Source of the DNA: Acidimicrobiaceae bacterium
Lineage (GTDB): Bacteria > Actinomycetota > Acidimicrobiia > Acidimicrobiales > RAAP-2
NCBI GenBank assembly: GCA_003133005.1
Contig: PKZI01000132.1
Coordinates: 301-14,052, forward strand
DNA length: 13,752 nucleotides
Direction of reading: 5' to 3'
The translations under genes and the position numbers were made by a program. Within the stretch, counting starts at the first letter, position 1, and the number at the start of each line of letters is the position of its first letter. The notes below the pieces were generated by a model that was not told where the DNA came from, searched no databases, and was given only the letters and a program-made list of their open reading frames with translations. Positions 6,865-13,752 of this stretch are shown piece after piece.

Positions 6865-8202
6865 GGGCGACACGACTGACACGCCCGAGGGCGTACTTGG
6901 CAACGTCAGAGTCACGAGAAGCGACGAGCGTGACGACGCGGTCACGAGCAACGTCTGTCCTTTAAGCGAACTCACGCCGCTGAAGACGCTCAAGATGCTT
7001 TCGGTCGAGTGCGGCGCCAGCTCGGTCGAGCCGGTATCACTTCTTTCGCCGGGATTGGGAATTGTGGTGAAGGTGACCTTGAGCGTCTTGTTCAGAATGT
7101 TCGTGACGTCCGCCGCATCGTAACCAACACCCGCGAAATCCGCGACGACGAATTGGTTCGATGGCGTGACGGGCGACGAGAGTGCGGTACCAGCGGAGGT
7201 TCCGGTCACGAGGGACGTCGCGACGGGCGCGCTCGACCGCACGCTCACGATTGCGTAACCCGCGGCGGGGATCGCCGAATTCGGCGTGATCGTGATCTCG
7301 CCACTGGCGTACGGTGAGACGGTCAAATCCTGCGGGGCGGGCGAGAATCCCACGACCTTCACCTTGGCCACCACATTCACCGACTCACCGCTCGGGTTGG
7401 CGACGCGAATCTGAGCCACCGCGTTATTGACCGTGGTCACGGCAGGAAACCGCGTGACTTCACTGAGTACGGACTGACCTTGCGTGAACGACGTCACCGG
7501 ACCGGATTGCTCGACGCCGTTGATCACAATAGAGCCGCGTAACACCCGCACGTGCGTCGCGACGTTGGAGGTATTGACAATTTCGCTGCCGAGGTTGATC
7601 TCGGTCTGCTGGTGGGCAGCCACCGCGAGACCTTGAAACGGTGCGGGCGCCGCGAACCCGCTTGGCGAGTAGGTCGAGATGTTAAAGACCGCCGGCGTCG
7701 CGGTCGGGTTGTAGATGCTGAGCTCGGCCGTCGAACCCACGGTGGTATCAAAACCACTCGCGTACCAGTTCGTGACGCCCGCGGACACGCACGGCGCTTC
7801 GGCGTGCGAGTTCGTAACCTCTTCGCCAACGACACCACCACCGTTCACCTGAACTGCGGCGGCGTAACTCGAACCCGAGGTCACACTTTGGGGCACGAGC
7901 GTGCTCGAATGATGGGGACCCAACTTGATCGACACGAGTGAGGACGCGTTCTTGTCCGACACCACCTCGACATTCAGCATCCGAGTGGAACTCGTTGTAT
8001 TGAGGAATGAGTAGTGACCCACCTCGGGACCCGTCGTTCCCGACAGCCCCGTGCAATAGAGTGCGGTCGAGTCCGAACCCTGGCCCAACGAAAGTGAACT
8101 CGTCGAGGGCGCGACGTTCGAAAATCTCACGAGCGTGCTGAGACCGGCCAGCACCAATAGCGCGGCGAGCACGACGAGCAGTGGTGGACGGCGACTAAAC
8201 AC
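6850..8202 (-). CDS. Secreted or membrane-anchored DUF5719-like protein
   Basis: From GTG 8202 this is a 450-residue protein with short basic MFSRRPP, one membrane helix or uncleaved signal (about 8-26) and a long Ser/Thr/Val-rich extracytoplasmic part that looks beta-rich. It has just two cysteines, Cys50 (YCTGLSG) and Cys138 (PCVSAGVTNWYASG), probably a disulfide. This arrangement, and the position after a giant GT2/membrane protein, match actinobacterial DUF5719 proteins, whose function is unknown. The start is decided by AGAGGA 7 nt upstream; the open frame runs further to 8388 but inside the preceding gene. It overlaps that gene by 8 nt (GTGTTTAG), implying coupled translation, and converges on ftsH with a 15-bp overlap. 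It may partner the GT2 protein on the outer face; this is inferred from context. Confidence 0.75.
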   Translation of the reverse strand: MFSRRPPLLVVLAALLVLAGLSTLVRFSNVAPSTSSLSLGQGSDSTALYCTGLSGTTGPEVGHYSFLNTTSSTRMLNVEVVSDKNASSLVSIKLGPHHSSTLVPQSVTSGSSYAAAVQVNGGGVVGEEVTNSHAEAPCVSAGVTNWYASGFDTTVGSTAELSIYNPTATPAVFNISTYSPSGFAAPAPFQGLAVAAHQQTEINLGSEIVNTSNVATHVRVLRGSIVINGVEQSGPVTSFTQGQSVLSEVTRFPAVTTVNNAVAQIRVANPSGESVNVVAKVKVVGFSPAPQDLTVSPYASGEITITPNSAIPAAGYAIVSVRSSAPVATSLVTGTSAGTALSSPVTPSNQFVVADFAGVGYDAADVTNILNKTLKVTFTTIPNPGERSDTGSTELAPHSTESILSVFSGVSSLKGQTLLVTASSRSSLLVTLTLPSTPSGVSVVSPLDGG

Positions 8203-11200
8203 GACGTGATCCTCTCGCGTGACGTGCGGAGGCGCCACGTTGGCGACGACCCGTAAAGAGCCACTCGAGACGCTGGACCAATCCAAAACCGAGCCAAACA
8301 ATGATCCACAAACCGAGCGTGAACCCAGCGAGGATCCCGTTCCACGGGAATCGGTGAAGCGTGAGTGACGCGGTCGGGTTCGCCGCACTCGTGCTCACGA
8401 GATAGGTGGGCACCCAACCGTCGTGCACACTTCGCGTCGCGGGTTCAGCGTTCACGTCGAGGACGAAATCACTCGCGGGAGCGACGCCTGCGAGAATCGT
8501 CGAGCCTGGAGCGACCGAAGCCGACGTTGTCCCGCTCGCGAGCAACTGCGTCGGTGACGTCTTCGCATCAATCGTCTGGGAGACCAGTCCGTGGTACATC
8601 GAGTTCGCAAAGACCACGACGGAACTCGTCTGTAATTCGAGCGAGAGATCCGTCTGAAGACCGAGCGCGGTCTTGAGCGCCGCGGGCACGGGGTGCAGCG
8701 GCACCGACTGCACGCCGGCCAATTCCGGCGCCGACGCGTTCATCACCACAATCGACGAGATGCCCGCGGGTGCGAGCAACGCACCCAGGCGCACCGTGCG
8801 CCCGTCGATGGCGCTCTGCAGAGCGGTCAGAATCTTGTCCGTGGTACCCGAATTAGGTTGCGCGAAGAGAACGTCGCCCCCCGGAAGACCATTCGTGGAG
8901 GTCGCGGCCTCGAGTCCGGGCGCGACCGACCAACCAGGCACCGGCAGCACCGAAGGGTCGCCCAGCCACAAGACCCGATAACCACCCGAGTTGGCCGGTG
9001 CGAGGGCGCTCAACGATTCGGCCACGCTGGTGGTCGGCAGATCGAAACGACCACTCGAGAAGCTCACGGCGAACGGCACCACCGCCACAATGACCACGAC
9101 GACGCTCAACGTGGCGAATAGTTGGCGCCAACCGAATCCGCTCTGGCGAAGGTCGAGCTCGAGAGCGCTCATTCCCAGACCAATCAGCAGCGCGATCATC
9201 ACCATGTAGAGCGACAACAAGACGTCAAGGTCGGGTGCGAATGAGCCGAGCCAGTGGTGCGAGACCAACGTGGCGAGTACCAACGTCAGCGTCGCAATGG
9301 CGGCAGCCTTAGTCGCGATTGCGCGACGTTGGTCGCGACACAACAGCAGCGCCAAGAGCGCCGCAGCCGGGAGCAACCAGCCGGTCCAGTTCGTGCCGAA
9401 GGTGCCGTCGGCGCCTCGCACCAAGACCGAGAACGAAGGCGACGACCACGGACCACGAGCGAGACCGAACACTTCGAATGCGCGACGACCTGCGGCGAAG
9501 AAATCGATCGTCAGCGGCAAGAGAAAAATTGCGACGTTAAAGCCGAGCGATCCAAGCAGACGCCAAGGTTGGACGCGTTCACTCTCTGGATCGCTCTCGA
9601 AGGCTCGCGCGAGGTAGACGCCGGCCACGATCAGCACCACCAAGACCAAGGTTGCCGGCGCCATCGCCGTCATCAGCGCGATGAGCATTATGAGCGCCAT
9701 GCGTTGACCGGCCTCGGTCGAGCGCCAACCGCGCTGGCCGAAATGCACGGGCTCGAGGTACGGCGATGATCGAAACCCCGGTACCCAGAGAAGTTCGAAG
9801 AGCCGCCGCACGACGAACGGCAATCCGGTGATGACGAAGAGCACGTCGACACGGCCCGCACCAATCATGTTGACGCCCAAGGGAAAGGCCATGTAGGCAA
9901 TCGAGGCAACCACGCGCGCACGATTCGAGACGCGCCCGCGTAATAGACGCGCGATGCCCACCGCGCCCAGCGGTACTGCCGCGACGAGAGCGAGGCGCGG
10001 GAGGATGCCCATTCGACCTATGACGAAGGTCCCCGCGAATCCGAGCACGCCGTAACCGGGCATCGCGGGCGCTCCGCTGCCGACGCCGTTGGAGGACCAC
10101 GAAGCAAAGAAGTGTCGCCACGTCGACCACCACGAGTCCAGTGGAGCGAGACGGCCAATAAGCGGAAGATGCATCGCAAAGAGGTTGCGCGAGCCAATGA
10201 GCCACAACACGACGACCAACGCCACCGTGAGCGCCTGAGAACGAAAGGACGTCAGGAATCGCGACGGGCGATTGCGCTGTTCGAGCAAACCGCTCTCAGG
10301 TATCTCGTCGAACTCCTCCTCCTCGGAAAAGACAGCCCCGAAGCCGACCGTCGCGAGGTCATCAACCTCGACGTGTTCTTCGGCGTCAGGTACGGGAAGA
10401 ATCCCACGCGCACGGTCCAAGCCGTGGCGAACCAACGTGAGAAAGAAGCGTCTGAGCCGCGACGAGCCGCCCACTTGCAATCGGCGAAGCTCGGCGTCGG
10501 ACAAGATGCGTGTCGCGTGACGCTGACGTCGTCGCTCGCGCACGCTGTGACGATTGTGAAAGAGCCAGCGCCACGAACCAACGATCGCGCCGGCTCGATC
10601 GGCGTCGCGACCAACGAGGGCGAGCAGGAACTCCATGGTGTCAAGGGCCAGGAGCACCAACAAGGTACTGAACGTCGCACGCGCGCTCCAGCCAGTGGCA
10701 ACCACGAGCAACTGGTGTCGACGCTGGAGGTCCTGACGACTAGCGCGTCGTGTGCCGAGCGCGGTGACCGGGCGCTCGCCCGTCGCAATGGTCTCGCGAT
10801 GCGCGACCTTGGCGAGCGGGGCAACCACGATGCGAGCACCCGCGACTTGAGCACGCCAACAAAGATCAAGGTCTTCGCCAAGTATTGGAATGATCGGGTC
10901 GTAACCGCGGAGTGTGCCAAAGAGGTCCGAACGCACGAGGGTGACACCGCCGGGAGCGACGAAGACGTCGCGTTCGAGGTCTTGTTGGCCGTGGTCAATC
11001 TCGCCGATCTCCACTCGTTCGTGCACCACGCCGTAGCGGTCACACGTTTGGCCCACGTGCAAGAGCACGAGTGGGTCCTCGTAACTCACGACCTTGGGTG
11101 AGATGACGCCCGCGTTGGTGCGAAAAGCGGCCTCGACCATCAATTGCACCGCGTCCGGCTCGAGACGCACGTCATCGTGGCAGAACAGGAAAAACGCCGA

Positions 11201-11452
11201 CCCTTCAACCATGAGCGAGGCGTCGTTGCACGCCGAGGCGTAACCTCGATTTTCCTCCAGGATTCTCACGAAGGCCTGGGGGGCGATGGCGGCGACCCGA
11301 GCGGGGACGTGCTCGGTCTCCCCGTTCGCAATCACGAGCAGGCTTAGTTCCTCGTAGTCCTGTGCCACTAACGAAGCCAGCGTGGCTTCGAGACCTGGAC
11401 CCGGACCGGTGGTAACGACGACGGCCACAACGGCCGGAGCGCGAGATTCCAT
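8195..11452 (-). CDS. Giant GT2 glycosyltransferase fused to a multi-pass membrane module
   Basis: Counting from ATG 11452 (1,085 residues), residues 5-225 form a GT-A fold, family-2 transferase: VVAVVVTTGPG at the start, the metal/nucleotide-sugar site FLFCHDDV with Asp93-Asp94, GEDLDLCWR (192-200) carrying the acidic catalytic region, and VAHRE (216-220). A hydrophobic helix (about 260-282), a basic and acidic cytoplasmic linker with SEEEEFDE (376-383), and a block of about 10-12 helices (405-797) follow. An outer domain (about 800-1035), a last helix (1040-1060) and an Arg-rich tail complete it. The membrane block begins with a loop containing PLDSWWSTW (Asp439) and GSGAPAMPGYG, recalling GT-C enzymes. 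ATG 11452 is preceded by AAGGA; GTG 11497 is an alternative. It overlaps the DUF5719-like gene by 8 nt. It probably acts on envelope glycans; the substrate is unknown. Confidence 0.92.
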   Translation of the reverse strand: MESRAPAVVAVVVTTGPGPGLEATLASLVAQDYEELSLLVIANGETEHVPARVAAIAPQAFVRILEENRGYASACNDASLMVEGSAFFLFCHDDVRLEPDAVQLMVEAAFRTNAGVISPKVVSYEDPLVLLHVGQTCDRYGVVHERVEIGEIDHGQQDLERDVFVAPGGVTLVRSDLFGTLRGYDPIIPILGEDLDLCWRAQVAGARIVVAPLAKVAHRETIATGERPVTALGTRRASRQDLQRRHQLLVVATGWSARATFSTLLVLLALDTMEFLLALVGRDADRAGAIVGSWRWLFHNRHSVRERRRQRHATRILSDAELRRLQVGGSSRLRRFFLTLVRHGLDRARGILPVPDAEEHVEVDDLATVGFGAVFSEEEEFDEIPESGLLEQRNRPSRFLTSFRSQALTVALVVVLWLIGSRNLFAMHLPLIGRLAPLDSWWSTWRHFFASWSSNGVGSGAPAMPGYGVLGFAGTFVIGRMGILPRLALVAAVPLGAVGIARLLRGRVSNRARVVASIAYMAFPLGVNMIGAGRVDVLFVITGLPFVVRRLFELLWVPGFRSSPYLEPVHFGQRGWRSTEAGQRMALIMLIALMTAMAPATLVLVVLIVAGVYLARAFESDPESERVQPWRLLGSLGFNVAIFLLPLTIDFFAAGRRAFEVFGLARGPWSSPSFSVLVRGADGTFGTNWTGWLLPAAALLALLLCRDQRRAIATKAAAIATLTLVLATLVSHHWLGSFAPDLDVLLSLYMVMIALLIGLGMSALELDLRQSGFGWRQLFATLSVVVVIVAVVPFAVSFSSGRFDLPTTSVAESLSALAPANSGGYRVLWLGDPSVLPVPGWSVAPGLEAATSTNGLPGGDVLFAQPNSGTTDKILTALQSAIDGRTVRLGALLAPAGISSIVVMNASAPELAGVQSVPLHPVPAALKTALGLQTDLSLELQTSSVVVFANSMYHGLVSQTIDAKTSPTQLLASGTTSASVAPGSTILAGVAPASDFVLDVNAEPATRSVHDGWVPTYLVSTSAANPTASLTLHRFPWNGILAGFTLGLWIIVWLGFGLVQRLEWLFTGRRQRGASARHARGSRRV
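8210..8216 (-). promoter_or_regulatory. Shine-Dalgarno site deciding the DUF5719-like start
   Basis: GAGAGGA (minus strand) lies 7 nt before GTG 8202, within the end of the GT2 gene. It supports this internal GTG over the longer open frame, whose first 62 residues are Arg/Ser-rich and unlike a signal sequence. Confidence 0.6.
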
Positions 11453-11531
11453 CAGTCCTTCAAGGTTAGTTGAGGCTCGTATCGGCTCCTGGCGCACTGC
11501 GACAAGAAAAGACTGGCCAATGACCCAAATC

Positions 11532-12440
11532 TCAGGGTTTTGACCGACGCGAACGGAACTCTTCGACGACGTCCGCTAATGACGTCGAAAGGTCAATCTC
11601 GGGTTCCCATCCCGTCGCCGCGTGTATTTTTTCAATGCTGCCGCGCATCACGGGCACTTCGACGGGACGAAGTAAGACGTCGTCAACGACGAGATCGACG
11701 TCGGGCGCAATCTCGTCGCGAAGTTGATGGGCAATGTCCGCAATCGCGGTGTCGTGGCCCGACGCGACGTTGTACACCTCGCCACTCTTCGCGTAGAGCG
11801 ACAGCAATCGATACGCACGCACGACATCGCGCACGTCACTGAAGTCGCGTCGCGTGCTCAGGTCACCAACGCGAATCTCACTTCGTCCTTCGTCGCACGC
11901 GTCGAGGAGTCGACTTACCAAGGCGGGAACAACAAACTGTGCCGATTGACCGGGACCGACGTGATTAAAGGGGCGCACGATGACGACGCGCTGACCGGTG
12001 GCGTGGTGCGACGCCAGGACGAATCGCTCCGCTTCCAGCTTGCTCGACGAGTAGGGATTCGCCGGTGCGGTCCGATATGTTTCGCGCACCGGTAAGTCCT
12101 GCTCAGGAACGATGCCGTAGACCTCGGCGGAGCTCACGAACACCACGCATGCCGTAGGGACGACTCGATGGGCAACGTCCACAAGGTGCTTCGTGCCCAA
12201 TACGTTTACTCTCGTGAACTCCGTGGGGTTTTGCCACGAGTCACCGACGTGGGTGAGCGCCGCCAAGTGATAAATCACCTCGGGCGCAGTGTCGCTGAGA
12301 GCACGGACCAACGCTTCGGGGTCGGTGATATCGACCTCACGATCCACCCTGGTTACGAGGTCGCCGTTGGCTTCGAGGTGCGCCGCGAGGTGGGCGCCGA
12401 CGAATCCCCCACCGCCGGTTATAAATGCACGAACCGTCAT
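11532..12440 (-). CDS. rmd: NAD(P)-dependent sugar-nucleotide epimerase/reductase, GDP-6-deoxy-D-mannose reductase type
   Basis: This is an extended short-chain dehydrogenase of 302 residues with the full set of motifs: ITGGGGFVGAHL (7-18) for the dinucleotide, Asp38-Ile39 after strand 2, HLAA (58-61), VSSAEVYG (102-109) and the catalytic pair Tyr130/Lys134 in YSSSK. RPFNHVGPGQ (156-165), STRRDFSDVRDVVRAY (195-210) and GEVYNVASG (220-228) closely match RMD enzymes, which reduce the 4-keto group of GDP-4-keto-6-deoxy-D-mannose to GDP-D-rhamnose. Close relatives (GDP-mannose 4,6-dehydratases, UDP-sugar epimerases) share the fold, so the substrate is inferred. The gene overlaps the upstream GT4 gene by ATGA and is followed 34-79 nt later by the GT2 gene. 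manB, 10 kb away, supports a GDP-mannose-derived sugar; a partner dehydratase is not in the window. Confidence 0.8.
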   Translation of the reverse strand: MTVRAFITGGGGFVGAHLAAHLEANGDLVTRVDREVDITDPEALVRALSDTAPEVIYHLAALTHVGDSWQNPTEFTRVNVLGTKHLVDVAHRVVPTACVVFVSSAEVYGIVPEQDLPVRETYRTAPANPYSSSKLEAERFVLASHHATGQRVVIVRPFNHVGPGQSAQFVVPALVSRLLDACDEGRSEIRVGDLSTRRDFSDVRDVVRAYRLLSLYAKSGEVYNVASGHDTAIADIAHQLRDEIAPDVDLVVDDVLLRPVEVPVMRGSIEKIHAATGWEPEIDLSTSLADVVEEFRSRRSKP

Positions 12441-13558
12441 CCCTTCGCCGTTTCGTAGGCCGAGAGGTGACGGCTGACCATTTCGTCCCAGGTGAACGCG
12501 CTGGCGCGTTCACGCGCGACGAGTGAATGTTGCGCGCGCTGGGCCTGATCAAGTCCTAAAGCGACGTCGAGTTGTTGCGCCAGTGCATCGGCGTTGCCGG
12601 GCGGCGCAAGCAATACCGCATCCGCACCGGTCTCCGCCATGACCGTGTCCGACGTGGTCACCACCAAGGCACCGCACGCCAGCGCTTCGAGCACCGGGAG
12701 TCCAAAGCCCTCCCCTCGTGAGGGGTACGCCACCACGCTGGCGCGACGAAGCAGCGGTGCCACGAGGGCCTCGTCAACAAATCCAAGGCGTCGGATCCTT
12801 GCGGTGCCCGGATTGCGTGCCAGAGCCTGGTCGAAACCCTTCATGGCCCAACCGGCCTGTCCCGCGATCCAGAGTTCGGTCACGTTGTCGTCGCGCGACA
12901 ACTGCGCAAAAGCCTCGAGCAGAACATCGAGACCCTTTCTAGGCTCGACCGTGCCGAGAAAGAAAACATAGGGGACATCGAACGGCAAGCCGTGACGGAG
13001 AAAAAGATCTTCGTCGCCTGATGCGTCGGGAGAAAACGTCGTCAAATCGACGCCGAGGGGCGCCACGACGATTGGAGCGTGCCGAGGGATGATGGTGTCG
13101 AGTTGGCGAGCGGTGAATTCACTCACGCAGATGAGCGCATTGGCGTGAGTGGCGGAATAGGAAATCGCGCGTCGAAAGAAGGCGACCTTGGATCGCTCGT
13201 GCCACTCGGGATTCGTAAACATCGTCATATCGTGAATCGTCACGATGGTAGGAGCGGCGCACCGATGCGGCATCGTGTAATGGGGCGAGTGCCAGACGTC
13301 GACATCCCTGGCGACGTCAGAACGTCCGAGTCGCCACGCTTCATAGAGCAATCGTTCTGCGCGCCGCGACGGAACGAGCGTTGCGATGCTCGTGGTTGTC
13401 GTTAGCGCACGCCAACGCTCAGCGTCGTCTCGACGGGTAACGAGCGTGACGTCTTGGTCACGCAGCGGAAGTCGACGGGCGAGTTCGACGACGTAGCGAC
13501 CCGCGCCCGCGACGCGCACGGGAACCGCCGAAACGTCAAGTGCGACTTTCACTGCCAT
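12437..13558 (-). CDS. GT4-family glycosyltransferase (probable mannosyl- or rhamnosyltransferase)
   Basis: This 373-residue soluble GT-B enzyme has an N-terminal acceptor domain with VAGAGRYVVEL (16-26), VWHSPHYTMP (88-97) and TIHDMTMF (107-114). The C-terminal donor domain has FFLGTVEPRKGLDVLLEAF (199-217) and the EX7E catalytic element EGFGLPVLEALACG (283-296, Glu283 and Glu291). These are classical GT4 features, and retaining transfer from a nucleotide sugar is expected. The PRKG and HDMTMF motifs resemble enzymes using GDP-mannose or GDP-D-rhamnose in bacterial polysaccharide synthesis, but sequence alone does not settle the donor. Its stop overlaps the RMD-like start (ATGA), and its ATG 13558 overlaps the end of the previous GT4 gene by 10 nt, so all are in one operon. 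Confidence 0.92.
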   Translation of the reverse strand: MAVKVALDVSAVPVRVAGAGRYVVELARRLPLRDQDVTLVTRRDDAERWRALTTTTSIATLVPSRRAERLLYEAWRLGRSDVARDVDVWHSPHYTMPHRCAAPTIVTIHDMTMFTNPEWHERSKVAFFRRAISYSATHANALICVSEFTARQLDTIIPRHAPIVVAPLGVDLTTFSPDASGDEDLFLRHGLPFDVPYVFFLGTVEPRKGLDVLLEAFAQLSRDDNVTELWIAGQAGWAMKGFDQALARNPGTARIRRLGFVDEALVAPLLRRASVVAYPSRGEGFGLPVLEALACGALVVTTSDTVMAETGADAVLLAPPGNADALAQQLDVALGLDQAQRAQHSLVARERASAFTWDEMVSRHLSAYETAKG

Positions 13559-13752
13559 CCCGCCACGTGGTCGAGAGCGGAGTGACGCCAGGTCAAGTGC
13601 GCCACCGACTGCATTCGTGACTTCGCGCCAGCCTCGCCTCGTTCTTTATCAAGGGCTTCGCACAGCCCCGTCGCAATCGAGGAAACACTCAACGGATCGA
13701 CGAGAATCACCTCCGCGTTCGTCGCAACGCTGGGAACAGTTGCACTCGCGAC
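13549..13752 (-). CDS. C-terminal part of a second GT4-like glycosyltransferase, partial
   Basis: A 67-codon open reading frame enters from the right edge and ends in TGA at 13551-13549. The segment SVATNAEVILVDPLSVSSIATGL resembles the region after the EX7E motif in GT4 enzymes ('E..G.aalLvDP.d...la.al'), followed by a final helix region with LTWRHSALDHVAGW, like the common 'fsW...a' ending. The rest, including the catalytic region, lies outside the window. It overlaps the start of the complete GT4 gene by 10 nt, indicating co-transcription and coupled translation, so the two transferases probably act successively on the same glycan. Confidence 0.75.
   Translation of the reverse strand, partial: VASATVPSVATNAEVILVDPLSVSSIATGLCEALDKERGEAGAKSRMQSVAHLTWRHSALDHVAGWQ

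Noticed and set aside
8203..8388. N-terminal extension of the DUF5719-like protein
   Set aside because: The added Arg/Ser-rich segment overlaps the GT2 gene and would bury the signal helix; AGAGGA supports GTG 8202.
10112..11101. A 329-codon open frame on the plus strand opposite the GT2 gene
   Set aside because: Its translation is rich in Arg, Glu, His and Gln with no domain motif, and it lies wholly antisense to a clear GT2 domain. GC-rich codon bias explains the absence of stops.
11453..11531. Terminator or separate promoter between the RMD-like and GT2 genes
   Set aside because: No stem-loop with a T-run is seen, only a short TGGCCA palindrome, and no convincing -35/-10 pair. The genes are probably co-transcribed.
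1..13752. Mobile element, CRISPR array, tRNA or rRNA gene
   Set aside because: No transposase or integrase motif, regularly spaced repeats, or structured RNA signature was recognised, and nearly all the sequence is accounted for by conserved protein genes.

Overview
This GC-rich window is packed with protein genes and fits a chromosomal region of an actinobacterium (Actinomycetota, possibly Acidimicrobiia). The clues are a Trm112-like gene coupled to a phosphomannomutase gene, a DUF5719-type secreted protein beside a very large GT2/membrane glycosyltransferase, frequent GTG starts, and -10-like hexamers about 7-8 nt before GTG codons, as in leaderless transcription. The lineage is inferred, because no rRNA or other phylogenetic marker is present. 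I see no tRNA, rRNA, CRISPR array, insertion sequence or clear intrinsic terminator.

Layout. A thiolase tail (+) ends at 48. Converging on it is a minus-strand block, read right to left: a CPBP intramembrane protease (4713 to 4027), a large GT-C-like membrane protein (4027 to 1604), phosphomannomutase ManB (1635 to 286) and a Trm112-like small protein (289 to 59). Each gene overlaps the next by 1-32 nt, which indicates one translationally coupled operon. ftsH (+, 4855-6864) is divergent from it across a short promoter region and is the only complete plus-strand gene. A second minus-strand block runs from the right edge: the tail of a GT4 glycosyltransferase, a complete GT4 glycosyltransferase, an NAD-dependent sugar-nucleotide reductase of GDP-6-deoxy-mannose reductase (RMD) type, a ~1,085-aa GT2/multi-pass membrane glycosyltransferase and a secreted DUF5719-like protein. 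The last of these overlaps the ftsH end tail to tail.

The two minus-strand blocks read as parts of one cell-envelope glycan pathway. ManB supplies mannose-1-phosphate for GDP-mannose. The RMD-like enzyme could give GDP-D-rhamnose (a GDP-mannose 4,6-dehydratase would be needed and is not in the window). The GT4 enzymes would extend a glycan on the cytoplasmic face, and the two large membrane proteins would work at or across the membrane. FtsH and the CPBP protease, both membrane proteases, sit between the two blocks.

The most unusual local signal is at the start of the CPBP gene. A hydrophobic N-terminus lies in the -1-related upstream frame and joins the annotated frame exactly at a slippery heptamer, GGGTTTC. 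This could be a programmed frameshift, a natural mutation or a sequence error.
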